64,000 nt of DNA. Origin: Lepidostoma basale. Taxonomy: Eukaryota; Arthropoda; Insecta; Trichoptera; Lepidostomatidae. Made by a program: the position numbers and the translations under genes. The stretch covers positions 1 to 64,000 of the forward strand of contig JAHDVF020001035.1 of the NCBI GenBank assembly GCA_022606425.2, in the 5' to 3' direction. Under the pieces are notes generated by a model. The model saw only the letters and a list, made by a program, of their open reading frames with translations, searched no databases and was not told where the DNA came from. Shown one piece after another: positions 1 through 11,715 of the stretch (positions are counted from its first letter, which is position 1; each line of letters opens with the position of its first letter).

Positions 1-24
1 TAGAACTGGAGAAATTTGATACCA

Positions 25-350
25 ACTAACTTACTAACTAAACATCACGCGGTCTCCCCGGAGGGGTAGGCAGAAAGATTGGACTGCCACACTGTTTTGT
101 CCTAACATACATCTCTCGCTTCCTCTACATTAATGCACGTACGTCGATTTCTCGGACTCCTCACGTGACCGACGTTGAATATTTGATAAATTTGATTATG
201 TCAAGTTTTTCTCGGCCTTTCTCTATTTCTAGCTCCGTTCACGTCGTTAACATATACGTACTTCGGCATTCTGTCTTCGCGCATTTTTTTCATGCGTCCA
301 AACCATCTTTACCATAAAATCATGTTATATAATATAACACTCCACTCGCA
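25..350 (-). mobile_element. RTE-type LINE 3' fragment
   Basis: Minus-strand copy of the 3' end of the RTE-like element seen nearly complete at 5404-8475. On plus it starts with a tail of TAAC-type tetramers, then the conserved terminal block (GGGGTAGGCAGAAAG), then the reverse complement of the C-terminal coding region up to about 350. It is 5'-truncated, as expected from target-primed reverse transcription, and has several indels, so it is old and non-coding. Confidence 0.8.
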
Positions 351-588
351 GTGTTTTGACAACTTGCCCACATACGCCATCTTGAAATAATGGTTTAAGA
401 TGGCGTCCTTTCAATGATTCTTTTTATCGAATTTAAAAACATATGGGATTTTTTTTTATAAAAACACTAAATTCTACTTATCGACTGTAGTTACCACGTA
501 ATATCTAGTTAAATTAATTTTTATTTACGAGAAAGAAAAACAGTTGTGATTCGTTATTATAAAACAAAAAAACTTATGGTGTAAACTC

Positions 589-771
589 GGGTGGTGGTCT
601 AGGGGATAGAACGCTTGACTTCTGATCCAGAGGACTTGGGTTCGAGCCTGGACACGACCAGATTCCTTCTTCATAATAATGAGCTATTTTCTGCTCATAT
701 TGAAGATTGTGAAATAAATTCTAATATCATTGATTGAAATCTTTGGTATTAGTCTTTAAAAAAAAAAAAAA
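589..771 (+). mobile_element. tRNA-derived SINE, family 1, copy a
   Basis: The head (589-660) resembles a tRNA, with an A-box-like TGGTCTAGGGGA and a B-box-like GGTTCGAGCC, which would form an internal RNA polymerase III promoter. A tRNA-unrelated body follows and the copy ends in an A-rich tail. Other copies lie at 24250, 30884 (minus), 45911 and 48785 (minus). No 7-bp acceptor stem forms, so this is a SINE and not a tRNA gene. The donor tRNA was not identified. Confidence 0.8.
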
Positions 772-879
772 TATATTACATAAATAGATTTTTTTATTAT
801 TATACGCATAAAAATGAATATCCCAAAAAAGCAATAATGTGAAAATTGGTGTTTTTGTATGCCTTTATTTATGGAATAA

Positions 880-1225
880 AAAAATCAAACTGGCAAAAGA
901 AGGATGAAAGTAGAATTAATGAAGAAGTAATGAGATCTCTTTAAAAAATGAAAGTTAAATCTGTAAATATATATAACCCAATCGGATTTAAAAAAAAAAA
1001 ATTAAATAAAAAAAAATTAAAAAAAACTCAGAGTTTTAAATGCAAATATAGGAAGTGAATGCACTGCGAATGAAAGTTTATAAAAAATATATTAGACCAT
1101 TAAAATGGTTTGGAGACAGGAATGGTTAAGACCGAGGAAAACGTGGCACGATCAAATCAATAAAATACTGAATGTTGACTATGTACGAAGTCGTACAAAA
1201 ATTGAGGTGTATGCATGACAAGACA
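880..1225 (+). mobile_element. Decayed RTE-type LINE 3' fragment
   Basis: Plus-strand remnant matching the reverse-transcriptase C-terminus and tail region of the RTE element (blocks such as GGCAAAAGAAGGATGAAAG and CCGAGGAAAACGTGGCACG). Large gaps and A-rich insertions separate the blocks. The poly(A) side of another LINE (1226-2215, minus) abuts its end. Confidence 0.7.
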
Positions 1226-2215
1226 TTTTTTTTATTGAGGGTAACGAACAGAGATTTCAATATACATACACAAACACATAGAGACAACAAAACATGGCTA
1301 ATTACATGCTACCACAAATACTGTACAGCAACTGACATATGTATATAAAGAAAATTATAGTAATACCAATATAAATGAATAATTACAGATAAGATTTTAT
1401 AATAAAATGTATTTAAAAAAAAAAAAAAAGTAAAGTAACATACTTTCAACCGCCCCGAAGGGTTGCTGCTCCAACCATTTTTTTAAAAATCACTTTCATT
1501 AAGATGGAACACATCAATGTTATTAAAGCACTTATTGTAAATATCGCATATTTGATACATTGCACGCTCTGAACGTAGTTGGTCCGATAAGCGGGAAAGT
1601 GGAATATTAGGCTCTAGAAGTATAGGGGTATTCAATAATAATTTGCCCTAAAGTTCGGAGTTGTATTTTTTGAAGTGTATAATTTTGTGAAGCAACATCG
1701 CCTGTTTTCGAGAGAGTCCAAGGAATAAGGCAGAATTGTAATTTGTAAACGACCTCCACATTTTGAAATTGATGTGTTCAATGAAAGTTTTTTGAACTCT
1801 TTCAATGCGTTGAATATGCGCTGCATAGTAAAGAGACAAAACGAAAGATACGTATTCGAGTAGTGAGCGAACCATAGTTGTATAAAGAACTTTAAGGGCC
1901 GTGATGTTCTGAAAGGGTTTGCATGTACGTAATATGAATCCTAATGTTCTATAAGATTTGTCTTATATACCATCAATGTGACTCACGAAAGTGAGTTTCG
2001 AGTCTATTCTGACTCCGAGATCTCGCACGCGATCTGAGTTAGATAATCTTGTGTTATTGATAAAATGATTTTACGAGAAAACGGAAGTTTTAGACATTTG
2101 TCAGCGTTGAGGGACAGTTTGTTTGTTTTACAATGATCAGAGAGCAGACTGAAGTTTTAGGAATTGAATGTGTCAGAAATATTTAGAAAGACATTCATGT
2201 CATCAGTAAAAAAAT
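1226..2215 (-). mobile_element. Jockey/CR1-like LINE, RT C-terminal fragment
   Basis: Read on minus, about 1980-2050 encodes a DLGVRIDSKLTF block and 1648-1875 encodes VRSLLEY...AHIQRIERVQKTF, the usual C-terminal part of jockey/CR1-type reverse transcriptases just after the catalytic domain. Frames are broken by a stop after the first block. The 3' end lies at 1226 as a T-run on plus (poly(A) on minus). This is a 5'-truncated dead copy. Jockey versus CR1/R1 assignment is uncertain. Confidence 0.65.
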
Positions 2216-2790
2216 GTGTTTGGAATAGAGAAAATAATACGTTAAATCAGAGAACAACAAATGTTCGGAAACAAATGTTTAGTACTCCTTTAATCTTTAG
2301 TGAACATAACCTAGTTTAAGCTAATAAAACAACAAATCTCTCATACGTAGTTTTGTGTTACATACATAGATATGAAACAAATGTAACTTAGAAATAAATC
2401 TATTGACACAGTGAAAATGTTTTATATTATGTTTGGGAAAGTATTAGTGTGTAGTAATTAGCTAATTTGTTGTTTATAGTCTATTTACAAATGCATCAAA
2501 TAATGATCTTAAGTTTCTCCAATCAGATTAATTACAATAGGACATAAAAAGACCCTCATGAACTAATTAGTACTGTAGCCAATTATAGTTCCCGCGGCTT
2601 ATGTTCTCTAATACATAACAGATTTACGGAAAACATATATCTTTGCCACCCAAAGTTTTGTTAGAGTATTAAAATAATTATTGCTAAGTTTATAAGAATA
2701 TAAATTTCAACAATAAAATGCCTTGTAAATAATCGAAATTTTGATAACAGATTTTGTTCTTAAACGTTTTTGATACACTGCTATTATACG
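2216..2790. other. AT-rich stretch, nothing recognised
   Basis: No coding signature, repeat family or structural motif that I can support. It separates a LINE fragment from a foldback element. Confidence 0.5.
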
Positions 2791-2794
2791 GATT

Positions 2795-2942
2795 ACAATT
2801 TTATTTTTATGAGATTTTCGCGATAGTGTTTTATGACACCATTAGGTGTTACATACAACTGTTGTTTGTAACATCTGATGGTGCCAACACAAGTTGGCGA
2901 AACAGCTATCACGACAATCTCATAAAAAAATAAAGTTTAATA
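2795..2942 (+). repeat. Foldback element with degenerate hammerhead-like centre
   Basis: The ends are inverted (TTATTTTTATGAGATTTTCG against CATAAAAAAATAAA). The right arm carries a hammerhead-like order: CTGATGG at 2875-2881, a hairpin GCCAAC/GTTGGC, GAAAC at 2899, AGCT, then ATC. Position A9 of the core is G, so activity is doubtful. It is the same family as 13060-13190, 26920-27005 and 60245-60360. Confidence 0.6.
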
Positions 2943-2984
2943 CGTAAAATATCAGTGTTTCTAAATCTTCTTTCTTTTGCCTAG

Positions 2985-3440
2985 CCATTTCCCGTTATCT
3001 TTGATCGTTTCCCGCTATCATTTCCCGTTCGTTGGTCGGCTCCGCCAAGTCTGACGATCCAGAGTCTTCAGGCTGTCCACATGACATCCACGTTGCAGGA
3101 GGCCGACCTGGTCCCCTCTTTTCGTCTTCCAGTTGCAGGGTCTTGTGAAGGATGTATTCATTGTCCCTCCTGCTCACATGGCCGTACCACCGCAGTCCAC
3201 GTTCCCTAGTTTTTTTCCGCTATAGGAGCGACGTTTAGGCTACCTCTGATGTGCTCATTTCTAGTTTTATACAGCATCGTAACCCCGTTGGCCCACCTCA
3301 GCATCTTCATTTCTGCTACTTCTTGTCGTCTTGCGGCCCAGTATTCCGATCCGTAGAGCATAGCAGCAATTTGTGCTGTTTCTTGCCCTCTGAGGGTGCG
3401 CTGTTTTCCAGCTGGGAGGAAGGGGTTGCTCCTCTGTGAC
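2985..3440 (-). mobile_element. LINE 3' fragment (RT C-terminal tail)
   Basis: Minus-strand reading gives a MLRWANGVTMLYKTRNEHIR block, then SRRDNEYILHKTLQL and KRGPGRPP. This is the arginine-rich, zinc-knuckle-like tail common to several endonuclease-RT LINEs (general pattern: RWF/YGHV..R, then a GRP run). Multiple stops and frameshifts are present. The family is not assigned further. Confidence 0.65.
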
Positions 3441-3768
3441 GGGCCTCGTTCCTCTCCCTCTCGGCCTTTATAATAATTTGTGCAGTGGTTTATTTAATAT
3501 TATGAAATGCTTAAATATATTTATTTAATATTATGAAATGCTTCCTAAACCTTGTCTTTTGTCCTACATGCCAAAACTGTACTCCAATTTTTTTTCCCAT
3601 CCCGCATTTGACTCATCTGCCTTTCCTGTTCTTCCCGCTGTATATTCCTGTGGTGTATCATTCTTTTTATCTTCTTTTATATAATGTTTCTAAAATGTTC
3701 ATATATTATATATTATGCTTATTTATTCAATAAAGTACAGCGGAGCATAGAACTAAAATAGGGTAGAT

Positions 3769-3930
3769 TAAATGTGGTCTGGCACCCCCTTGTTGTTGCC
3801 GTCTTTAAATGTAAGTCCCGGATGGACCGGGGACAGTGTAGAGTGTACGAGCGAGGCTGACAAAAGGGCGCCGCTACGCCCTATAACAGCCTCGGGTATA
3901 TGGTGGGAACTTCTATGTTCCTTTAAAAAA
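3769..3930 (+). repeat. Unclassified interspersed repeat, copy 1
   Basis: A GC-richer block (GATGGACCGGGGACAGTG, CGCCGCTACGCCCTATAAC) repeated in reverse orientation at 9815-10000. It may be the promoter or 5' part of a LINE. No protein similarity was recognised. Confidence 0.5.
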
Positions 3931-4139
3931 AATAGCAGTACTTACGGCGGTTCGGTTAAAATCAAAACATTTAATAATGTAAAGTATCATTGTGTTACGG
4001 CCAAAACAATAGATTAACTAGCAAATATTTTCGACGTTACTATATGCATATTCATGCGTAATGTTTGTAGAATTGAATTACAAGTAGTACAATCCATTTC
4101 GGGATAAGGAGCAACGATCAAACTTCTTGTTATAATTCA

Positions 4140-4480
4140 GTTAGACCGAACAAAAACTCCGATGGGGCATTATTTAGAAGGAAAAGTGCGGCGAGGCGGG
4201 GGCGCGGGGCACTAATTAATGCCCCGATAGAATTTCCCGCCGCCAAAGAAAATGGCGCCCGCCGTATCGGCTTTGGGCGGGAAGCGCCCCGTCATTGTAT
4301 ATCCCTAGAGCACACATATTAAACGGCCATAACAACCTCTTTAATGGCGTCGGCGTAATTACCAGTGTCAACTGGGAGCTGATATACAGGCGGCGCTAAA
4401 AGTCAGCCACTCGGACCTGAATACGAAATCCCATGCCTTGTTTCGGCGCCTAAAACACGATGCCGGAATTTGATATTTTG
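4140..4480. other. GC-rich islet, possible conserved non-coding element
   Basis: About 340 bp with GC and CpG content well above the flanks, with no long ORF and no match to repeats in this window. It contains a near-palindrome GGGGCACTAATTAATGCCCC with a homeodomain-type TAATTA core, and several CCCGCC/GGCGGG boxes. A cis-regulatory element or CpG-dense exon remnant is possible; function is not shown. Confidence 0.35.
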
Positions 4481-4509
4481 ATTCTTTTGTTTTGTTCTAG
4501 CAAAACAAA

Positions 4510-5135
4510 TAAGCACACTTGTTTATTGTTTCTTAAACAATGATGTAAAACTCCACATTAAATAATTAAAACGAATGAAAATGTCTGTTTTTCAGAAGTT
4601 TTATTATATTTTAGCGAAATTTAACCTCTTATCATAATGGTGATCTTTTATGTAACTTTGCTAAAAAAAACATGACTTATCTATCTCTTGTAAAAAAATG
4701 AACAAAAAAAACTGTCCAACTGAAATATTAACGGATTATTGACATACTTTTCGTCAGGACCAACATTTTTATGTCAATATTAAATGATTTAAAAAAAAAT
4801 CTATTTGAAAAATTATGTAAAACTCTATATTAAATAACTTATAAGAATGAAAAACGTTTGTTTTCCTGAAGTTAAATTACAATATTTTATCTCACAATAA
4901 ATGGATACGGTGATCTTTTATGTGGCTTCGTTAAAAAATACGACGCATCACTTTCTCTCCATCTAAAATGTTAACGGTTGTTCGACACACTTTACGTCAG
5001 GATACACCTAATTATGGCAAAATTACTATTATTAAATATATTACTTCTTGAAAAACGATGAAAAACCTTATTTTAAATAATTATAACGAATATAAAAGTC
5101 TGTTTTTTTACCAAATGTGTTTATTATAATTCCAA
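4510..5135. repeat. Three partial arms of foldback family 5
   Basis: Similar arms at about 4523-4640, 4795-4940 and 5050-5130 carry the family hallmarks: AATGATGTAAAACTCCACAT-like, an ATTAAATAATT...AACGAATGAAAA block and an AAGTTTTATTATATTTTA-like block. Their central parts and partner arms are missing or strongly diverged. Confidence 0.5.
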
Positions 5136-5391
5136 GAATTTTGTGCGTTCAAAGAACTGTAATTTTAATTTTTAATTTTAATTTTATTTTGGTAAAACCC
5201 ACAATTAGTATTTTTTTTTCTTAGAGAAGTTTGAAGTTTGTGTTTATACTGTAAATTTAGGATAATCCGGGGAAAAAAATATGTATATATTGTTTTATTT
5301 TGTATAGGATATTTGAAATGTTAAAATGTGTATACTCGTAAATAATATAATGTAACTAATTTTAAGGTAGTTTGTAAGTTGATGCGGGTAA

Positions 5392-8241
5392 ATGCCTGGA
5401 GACGGCGATGAGGTCCGCCACCCATCACGTCGCTTTTCCCGCGGGGGCGAACAGAGGAGAGTGGAGTGCCGTATCGGTACTTGGAACATAAGAGGAGGTA
5501 TGGAAGGGAAGTTAAATGAGATGTGCGATGAATTTGAGAATAAATGTTTAGATATTCTGTGTGTGACTGAATGCATGGTTAAAGAATGTGGATCCAGAGA
5601 GCATGGGGATAAGGTCGTCTTGTGGTCAGGGGTACCACAAGAAAAAAGAGGAGGCCAGGGTGTGGCAGCAATTTTAGCTCCTAGGATGATAGAATGCATG
5701 AAAGGATACGAATGTGTGAATCCTAGACTAATGTGGATCCGCTTCAAAATTGGATTGACAAGAGTACTACTCATAATTGGGTATGCTCCTGTTAATAGCG
5801 AAGATGAAGCTGTGAAAGATGAGTTCTGGGATAGAGTAAACGAGATAGCAGCGAGTAAAAATGCGAACGAAAGAATTATTATAGCAGGAGATTTGAATGG
5901 ATGGGTAGGAATTCAAAGGGCTGGTTATGAAGAATGTCTCGGAAAGTATGGTGATAGTAGAACGAATGATAATGGAAAGAGATTGCTTGGTGTGTGCCTG
6001 GAGTGGAGCCTCTTTGTGTCAAACACGATGTTTGACCATAAGAGGATCCACCAATATACATGGGAGAGAGGAAATGAAAGGACGACGATCGATTACGTCA
6101 TCGTGGACTCTAGATTACGGGCGGACACTGTAGATACCAGAGTGTTCAGAGGGGCCGAACTCGGAACAGACCACTTTTTGGTGGTAACAAAGGTAAATTT
6201 GTTCCGAGGCTGGCGCACCAAGAGGAACAAGACAGTGACCGCCCCGTCTAGAGTAAAAGTTGAAAAACTACAAAACGATGGCGTAAAAGAGAGTTTTATG
6301 ATGAAAGTGAATGATAGGCTTAGTGATCGAGAATCGGAATGTATAAGCATAGATGAGACCTGGAAGAAACTGAAAGAAAGTCTATGTGAAGCAGCGAAAG
6401 AGGTATGTGGTACATGTGTGCAAGGGAGGAGAAATGGAGATGCTTGGTGGGATGACTGTATAAAAAATCTTGTTAAAGAAAAGAAGGATGCATGGTTAAA
6501 TATGTTGTCTGTGGATAAAAGTGATTGTGTGAAATATCAAAGAGCGAAAGAAGCGTACAAAGTTTGCAAGATGAACGTCAAGTTGAAAGTGAGAGCGAAA
6601 AAGGATAAAATGAAGGAGGATGACGGACTTAACATGACAAATCACTTCCAGAGCAACATAAAAATGTTCTGGAGGGAAGTCAAAAAAGCCCGAAATCCTC
6701 CCGAAAGTGGTTGTGCGAAAGCAATTTTAAGTAGTGAGGGAAGAATGATTACTGATTTCAAAAGTATACAAGGAAGATGGATGGAGTACTTTAAAGATAT
6801 GTATGGCAGTGAAATGACTGAAGATTCAATAAGAATGAGCTTTAAAAATGAGAGTTGCACGAACAGCGGAAGTGAAATTACTGAAATAAATTTGAACGAG
6901 ATAGTAAGTGCTGTAAGATGTATGAAAGGTGGAAAAGCTGTCGGATATGACTGTGTAGCCTTAGAGTTTATCAAAAACGGTGGGCCGGTGGTTTCAGCAT
7001 GGTTATATAGACTCTTTAACCAGTGTTTAGAGGAGGGATATACGCCGCTCGACTGGAGGAGGGCTGTTATCGTGCCTCTTTATAAGGGAAAGGGGTCTCG
7101 TATGGACTGTGGAAATCACCAGGCAATAAGTCTATTAAGCGCCGTTGGTAAACTCTACGGTCGAATTTTAATAGAAAGAGTAAAAAAGACGACGACTGAA
7201 AGAGTATGGGATGTGCAAGGCGCTTTTATGACCGGAAGAGGTTGTATGGATCAGATTTTTGCACTTCGAACGCTTGCGGAGAAGTTTATGGCCAAAAACC
7301 GTAAGCTTTTCTGTGCGTTTGTCGATTTGCAAAAAGCCTATGATCGAGTGAACAGAGAAAAACTGTGGTCAATCTTGTCCGAATACGGAGTGAGCACAAA
7401 ACTAATACGGGCGGTTGCTTCTCTCTACGAAGGGAGCACTGCCAGTGTTAGGGTAAATGGGGACATCACGCCCTGGTTTGATATCACGAAGGGTGTTAAG
7501 CAGGGCTGCGTGATGTCCCCTTGGTTGTTCAATCTGTATATGGACAAGTGTATGAAAGAACTTAAAGGTATAAATGCTGGTGCTAAGATGAGTGATCTGT
7601 CTGTAAACTGTCTGCTTTACGCGGACGACGCCGTTCTCGTTGCGGATAGTGCGGACGAATTACAAGTCTTGGTGTCGAGAATGTATGAGGTATGCAAGTC
7701 GAACGATTTAATGATGAATGTCGGAAAGTCAAAGGTGTTAGTTTTTGAAAGGGAAGAGCAAATGACAGTTTGTAATATAAGTGTAAATGAAGAGAACTTG
7801 GAACAGGTGAGCGAATTTGTGTATTTAGGTAGCATGTTCACAGCGGATGGCCGAACGGACAGTGATATTGAAAGAAGGGTTGGTGCGGGTAACAAAGTGA
7901 ATGGAGCTTTAAAAGTAGTTTTTGGAAACAAGAATTTATCAATGAAAGCGAAAATGGCCGTTCACAATGGAGTTCTGGTTCCAACCCTTATGTATGGAAG
8001 CGAAGCATGGAACTGGCAGAAGAAAGATGAGAGCAGAATAAATGCGGTAGAGATGAGGTCCCTAAGACGTATGTGCGGTAGAACGATGTACGACAGAATC
8101 TCAAATGCTGATATTAGGAAAGAGTGTAGAGCGAAAGAAGGTATTATGAACAAAATTATGAAAGGTTCGCTTCGTTGGTTCGGACATATGGAGCGCATGG
8201 GTGAAGAAAGAATGGTTAAAAAGTATACGTTAACAATGTAA
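5392..8241 (+). pseudogene. Endonuclease/reverse transcriptase of RTE-type LINE (damaged)
   Basis: The 949-codon frame copies the element RNA into a nicked target site. An exonuclease-endonuclease-phosphatase domain spans about residues 24-270 (TWN31-32, catalytic-type E60, AGDLN with D167, TIDY with D234, GTDH with D260/H261). The RT spans about 500-800, with CAFVDLQKAYD (D645) and YADD (743-746). Two defects are visible. The ancestral start, read as ATGGAGTGC in the derivatives at 21210, 34755 and 49140, is GTGGAGTGC here (5461), and the ATG at 5392 lies in flanking DNA. Compared with 32680-32700, one base is missing near 8224, so translation stops early and the conserved tail (8225-8446) is out of frame. 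It is therefore probably inactive, although the frame is otherwise open. Confidence 0.85.
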
Positions 8242-8475
8242 ATGGAGTAAGGAGTCGAGGTAGACCGAGGAAAACATGGCATGACCAAATTAACCAAATA
8301 TTAAAAGTTGGTCATGTCAGAAGCCGGAAGAATCGACGTGCGTGTATGACTCGATGTATGAATGTGGAGGAAGCTAGAGAGGTGTGCCAGGATAGAGTAG
8401 TGTGGCGGTCCATTCTCTCTGCCTACCCCTGCGGGGAAACGGCGTGATGGTTTTGTTGTTGTTGTTGTTGTTTTT
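5404..8475 (+). mobile_element. Near full-length RTE-type non-LTR retrotransposon
   Basis: The 5' limit (GGCGATGAGG at 5404) is inferred from the short derivatives at 34755 and 49140, which begin with the same sequence. The 3' end is the conserved GGGAAACGGCGTGATGG-like block followed by (GTT)n. The single reading frame encodes an apurinic-type endonuclease and a reverse transcriptase, the usual RTE layout without a separate ORF1. Many 5'-truncated relatives lie in the window, so this family has been very active in the lineage. Most relatives end in GTTA tetramers, whereas this copy has GTT. Confidence 0.85.
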
Positions 8476-8800
8476 TTATAGGTTTTATTATATTTAATGG
8501 GAATAACATGTTTCGTCTTGATAAACCATAATCTTACTTACTTACTTACTTAGACAGCCGTTGTCGTCCACTGCTGGACATAGGCCTCCCCCATACTTCT
8601 CCACGTATCCCTATCTTGTGCCTTTTGCATCCAATCGCCAGAAACTCTTGTAATGTCATCGGACCATCGTGTGGGGGGTCTGTCTCTGTTTCGTTTCATA
8701 ATCAAACAGTTGATAATGCCTTAACAAGACGAAACATGCCATTCCCAAAAAATATAATAAAACTTCTATGAATAATGGTTTTCATACGTAAAAATTATTT
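8476..8800. repeat. Foldback family 5 copy split by a LINE insertion
   Basis: The left arm (8478-8527: GGTTTTATTATATTTAATGG, then ATGTTTCGTCTTG) and right arm (8705-8800: GATAATGCCTTAACAAGACG, then ATTCCCAAAAAATATAATAA) are inverted repeats of each other. The LINE end at 8528-8703 sits between them. Confidence 0.65.
8528..8703 (-). mobile_element. Short LINE 3' end (lepidopteran type)
   Basis: On minus it ends with GGCCTATGTCCAGCAGTGGA followed by a CTAAGTAAGTAAG-like tail, a 3' end seen very widely in moth and butterfly genomes (established knowledge). CATAATC occurs on both sides (8528, 8697) as a possible short target duplication. A relative is nested at 40570-40755. Confidence 0.65.
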
Positions 8801-8809
8801 AATACGGAG

Positions 8810-9500
8810 ATTAACATTAATGACTTTTGATGAGCTTTAAGAAATTTCCATCAACCGCTATCGGAATCATTTCGTAACACCGTTATTCAGATTGTACCCT
8901 AAAATAAGAAGATTATGCGTGTAAATTTCTATATTCTCGTGAGAAATATCTGTTTAATATGTACCCATCTTGTACCCATGTCCTCTTTTTTTTTCATTTA
9001 GAGAACTAAGCATCGAAATAATATTTAAAAGATAATAGAGAAAACTTTTTTTGAAATATTAGAAATATAAAACATATGTTGTATATTAAGAAGATTCACG
9101 ATTTGCAATCCCTGATATACGTTTTTTTTCAACTGATTCTTATTAAACTTGATAAATAAGTACATCTGATGGTAATTATCGTATTATGATAAATGCAAGT
9201 ATTTTTGACAAAAACACTTAATTTTTTTTATCTGTGCACTTGTTGTTTTTAATATTTTTAATCTTTAATCATTGAATTACTTAAAAAACAAAAGATAATT
9301 AGTGAATTATGAAAATCATCCCAGGGTATCGAGTATATTTTGCAAAAAGTCACCAAACAAAATCAACTGATATTAAATAATTGATTAATGTGATCTTCGC
9401 TATTAAATCTATTTTTAAATACAATTATTACATTATAAATAAACATGAACAATATATTGCATTTGTTAAATTTTTGGGCTTTCTCTATCCAACTGGATTT
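8810..9500. other. AT-rich stretch, nothing recognised
   Basis: No supported gene or repeat boundary. Weak family-5-like fragments (GTAACATGTCATTCTCAG near 9610) follow it. Confidence 0.4.
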
Positions 9501-9814
9501 TAAACTACGTTCTACAAAACGCAATAGCTCAACGCAAAAGCACTACCTCACAAAATGCGGCGATATTATATGAGTGACGATTTGATTATGCCCATGTTTC
9601 ACAAAAGCGTAACATGTCATTCTCAGAAGAAAATTAATAGAAGCTTCCACCATAAGTATAAAAAATATAAGGAAATTTCACATTTTTACCTTATATTTTC
9701 GTAAACATTAAAATTATCACTTTAATCTCCTTAATACGAGTATTAATCATACCACTTACGGTGAGCTGGCCATGTAGAAAAAATGCCAGAGGGCTGATTG
9801 ATGCCTTGCGACAA

Positions 9815-10000
9815 GAGACCAAAAATTTGACCAAGAAGAAAGGAACACAGAAGGGTTCCCACCACATATCCGAGGCTGTTATAGGGCGCAGCGGCACCCT
9901 TTCGTCAGTCTCGCTCGTACACTCTCTAGGCCTGTCCCTGTCCATCCGGGACATACATTTAATTTACGCAAACACAATGGGATGCCAGGCCACATTTATT
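9815..10000 (-). repeat. Unclassified interspersed repeat, copy 2
   Basis: Reverse-orientation relative of 3769-3930; it shares GGTTCCCACCACATATCCGA and GTTATAGGGCGCAGCGGC (as read on plus). Probably part of an unrecognised retroelement. Confidence 0.5.
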
Positions 10001-10139
10001 TTACTTTGTATTTCCTTCTGTGTCCCGCACTTCCACATGGAAACTACTATTTACTTTAAAATACACAAAAAATATTGCTAATAACAATCTTACAAAATAA
10101 AGTCTAATCACCTAGTTAAACATAATACACACTTAGAAC

Positions 10140-10356
10140 TATTCACATAGGGGAAGGCGGGACACAGTATGAGGGGAGGAGAGGGAATGTGTGGATCTAT
10201 TTGACCAAGGATAAGATGAGAGGATTGCATTGAAGAGGACTTAGAGAATCTGAAAATACCTGGATGGAATGGAGCAGGATGGTCAGGGATAGGAGCCAGT
10301 GAAGGACTGTTGTGGACTGGCTGTGGAAAGTATCGCCCAGAAGAAGAAGAAGAATA
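10140..10356 (+). mobile_element. LINE 3' end with (GAA)n tail
   Basis: A decayed C-terminal coding region (GGATGGTCAGGGATAGGAG, CCAGTGAAGGACTGTTGTGG) runs into AGAAGAAGAAGAAG. The same end recurs at 28140-28205, 30600-30775 and 61150-61365, so the four are one family. Confidence 0.65.
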
Positions 10357-10359
10357 GAT

Positions 10360-11620
10360 CTAGTTCTTGAAACAAGATTTTATCTAGCCTCTCGTGTATG
10401 TTCGTATTATCCACGTATATTGTTAGTAATATAAGTTTTAAAATTAAAATTAAAGAAATCATAAATATTTTATACGACAGTTCAAAATTACAAAGAATTC
10501 TTAATACATGCCTATCTTATATTATTATATTATATATAATATCTTAAAATGTCCAACATAAGAAATTGTATGTTTAACTTTATAAAAAATATTATCTTTA
10601 CCTAAATAACTAATCGCAAAGCGAAATATGTCATTCCCGTTAAACATATAACTTCTAGAGAACAGACGTTTAATTTTATAATTAATATTCATTTTGGAGT
10701 TTTATATCATTGTTCAAGAAACAATGAATGAAATTAAAAAAGTTTTAATTGATTAATCTATATTGAGGTGTGTCCTGGCATGAGGTGTGTCAAAAACTTG
10801 TTAATATTTTAGCTGGATAGTTATTTTTTGTTTATATTTTATTGCAAATGATACGTGATATTTTTTTACCAAAGTCACGTAAAAGATCATCGTATCTCAC
10901 GATTATTAGATTAAATTTCAAGGAAAATTGTATGTCATTTAGATAAACAATATTTTCAAGTCATCCATCAAGATTTGGAGTGATTTGAAAAATTATTGGA
11001 AACAATTGTGTAATATAATAGATTAAATGTCAAAAGGTCGCGCATTGCATTTTATGATTTTGTTTAATTGAATGAGTTTCTTGTATTCAAAATGACGAAC
11101 AGAACACAATTCAGTGTACCAATTTATGTAAAATATAAAAAAGTCTAATCATACTAATTAGCTTGCTGGTCAAATATTATGACGTTAAACTTATAAGGTA
11201 ATGCTTGTAAATAGTTCAAATATGTAAAGTTTGTTAAACAATACTGATAAGGTAAACAAATTAGGATCAACTTGTCCAAATATTATTAAGTGTAGATAAT
11301 ATCGTTCGTATTCTAGATATGTTTTAAGGGTAAAATGAATATGTTTGGAAATAACGTGTGCATTTAATAATGCCCTGAAAAATTATGTTTTCTTCATAAT
11401 GAAATACTTAATATGGAATTTCATTATTTAAGATCAATTAATAAAAATGCTCGCATCAGTTTTAGTCTACAAATCTATTTAGTTGACAATTTATATTATC
11501 CCTTATAAATTGGTAAAACAGTTTTAATTAATAAAATATCAATTTTTTGTATAAAGTATGCACTTTGTGGTTATACATTTAAATTTTTTATATAATTTGT
11601 ATTTAAAATAAAATAAAATT
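10360..11620. other. AT-rich stretch with one family 5 half-arm
   Basis: Around 10610-10740 a family-5 foldback arm is recognisable (CGAAATATGTCATTCCCG, then AACTTCTAGAGAACAGACG). The rest shows no supported feature. Confidence 0.4.
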
Positions 11621-11644
11621 AAAAACAATGTTCTTTGTTTTTCA

Positions 11645-11715
11645 CCACTATACGGTTATTTTAATTGGCGACTAGTTTCGCTTGTATCCAAGTTCCTCAG
11701 GGCTTTGTAATAACA
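11645..11715 (-). ncRNA. Hammerhead-like motif, weak stem I
   Basis: On minus: CTGAGGA (11700-11694), one A, hairpin CUUG/CAAG, then C, GAAAC, UA, GUC ending at 11670. All catalytic-core positions are present. The base next to the cleavage site pairs poorly: the 5' arm is AAAGCC and the 3' arm starts GCC where relatives at 19690 and 20550 have GGC. Probably a Penelope-type relic and not an active ribozyme. Confidence 0.5.

Noticed and set aside
589..660. Possible tRNA gene
   Set aside because: Five similar copies with a common body and A-tail show a SINE.
3251..3439. 62-codon plus ORF
   Set aside because: Antisense of the LINE fragment 2985-3440.
5295..5774. 159-codon minus ORF over the RTE start
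   Set aside because: Antisense shadow of the endonuclease frame.
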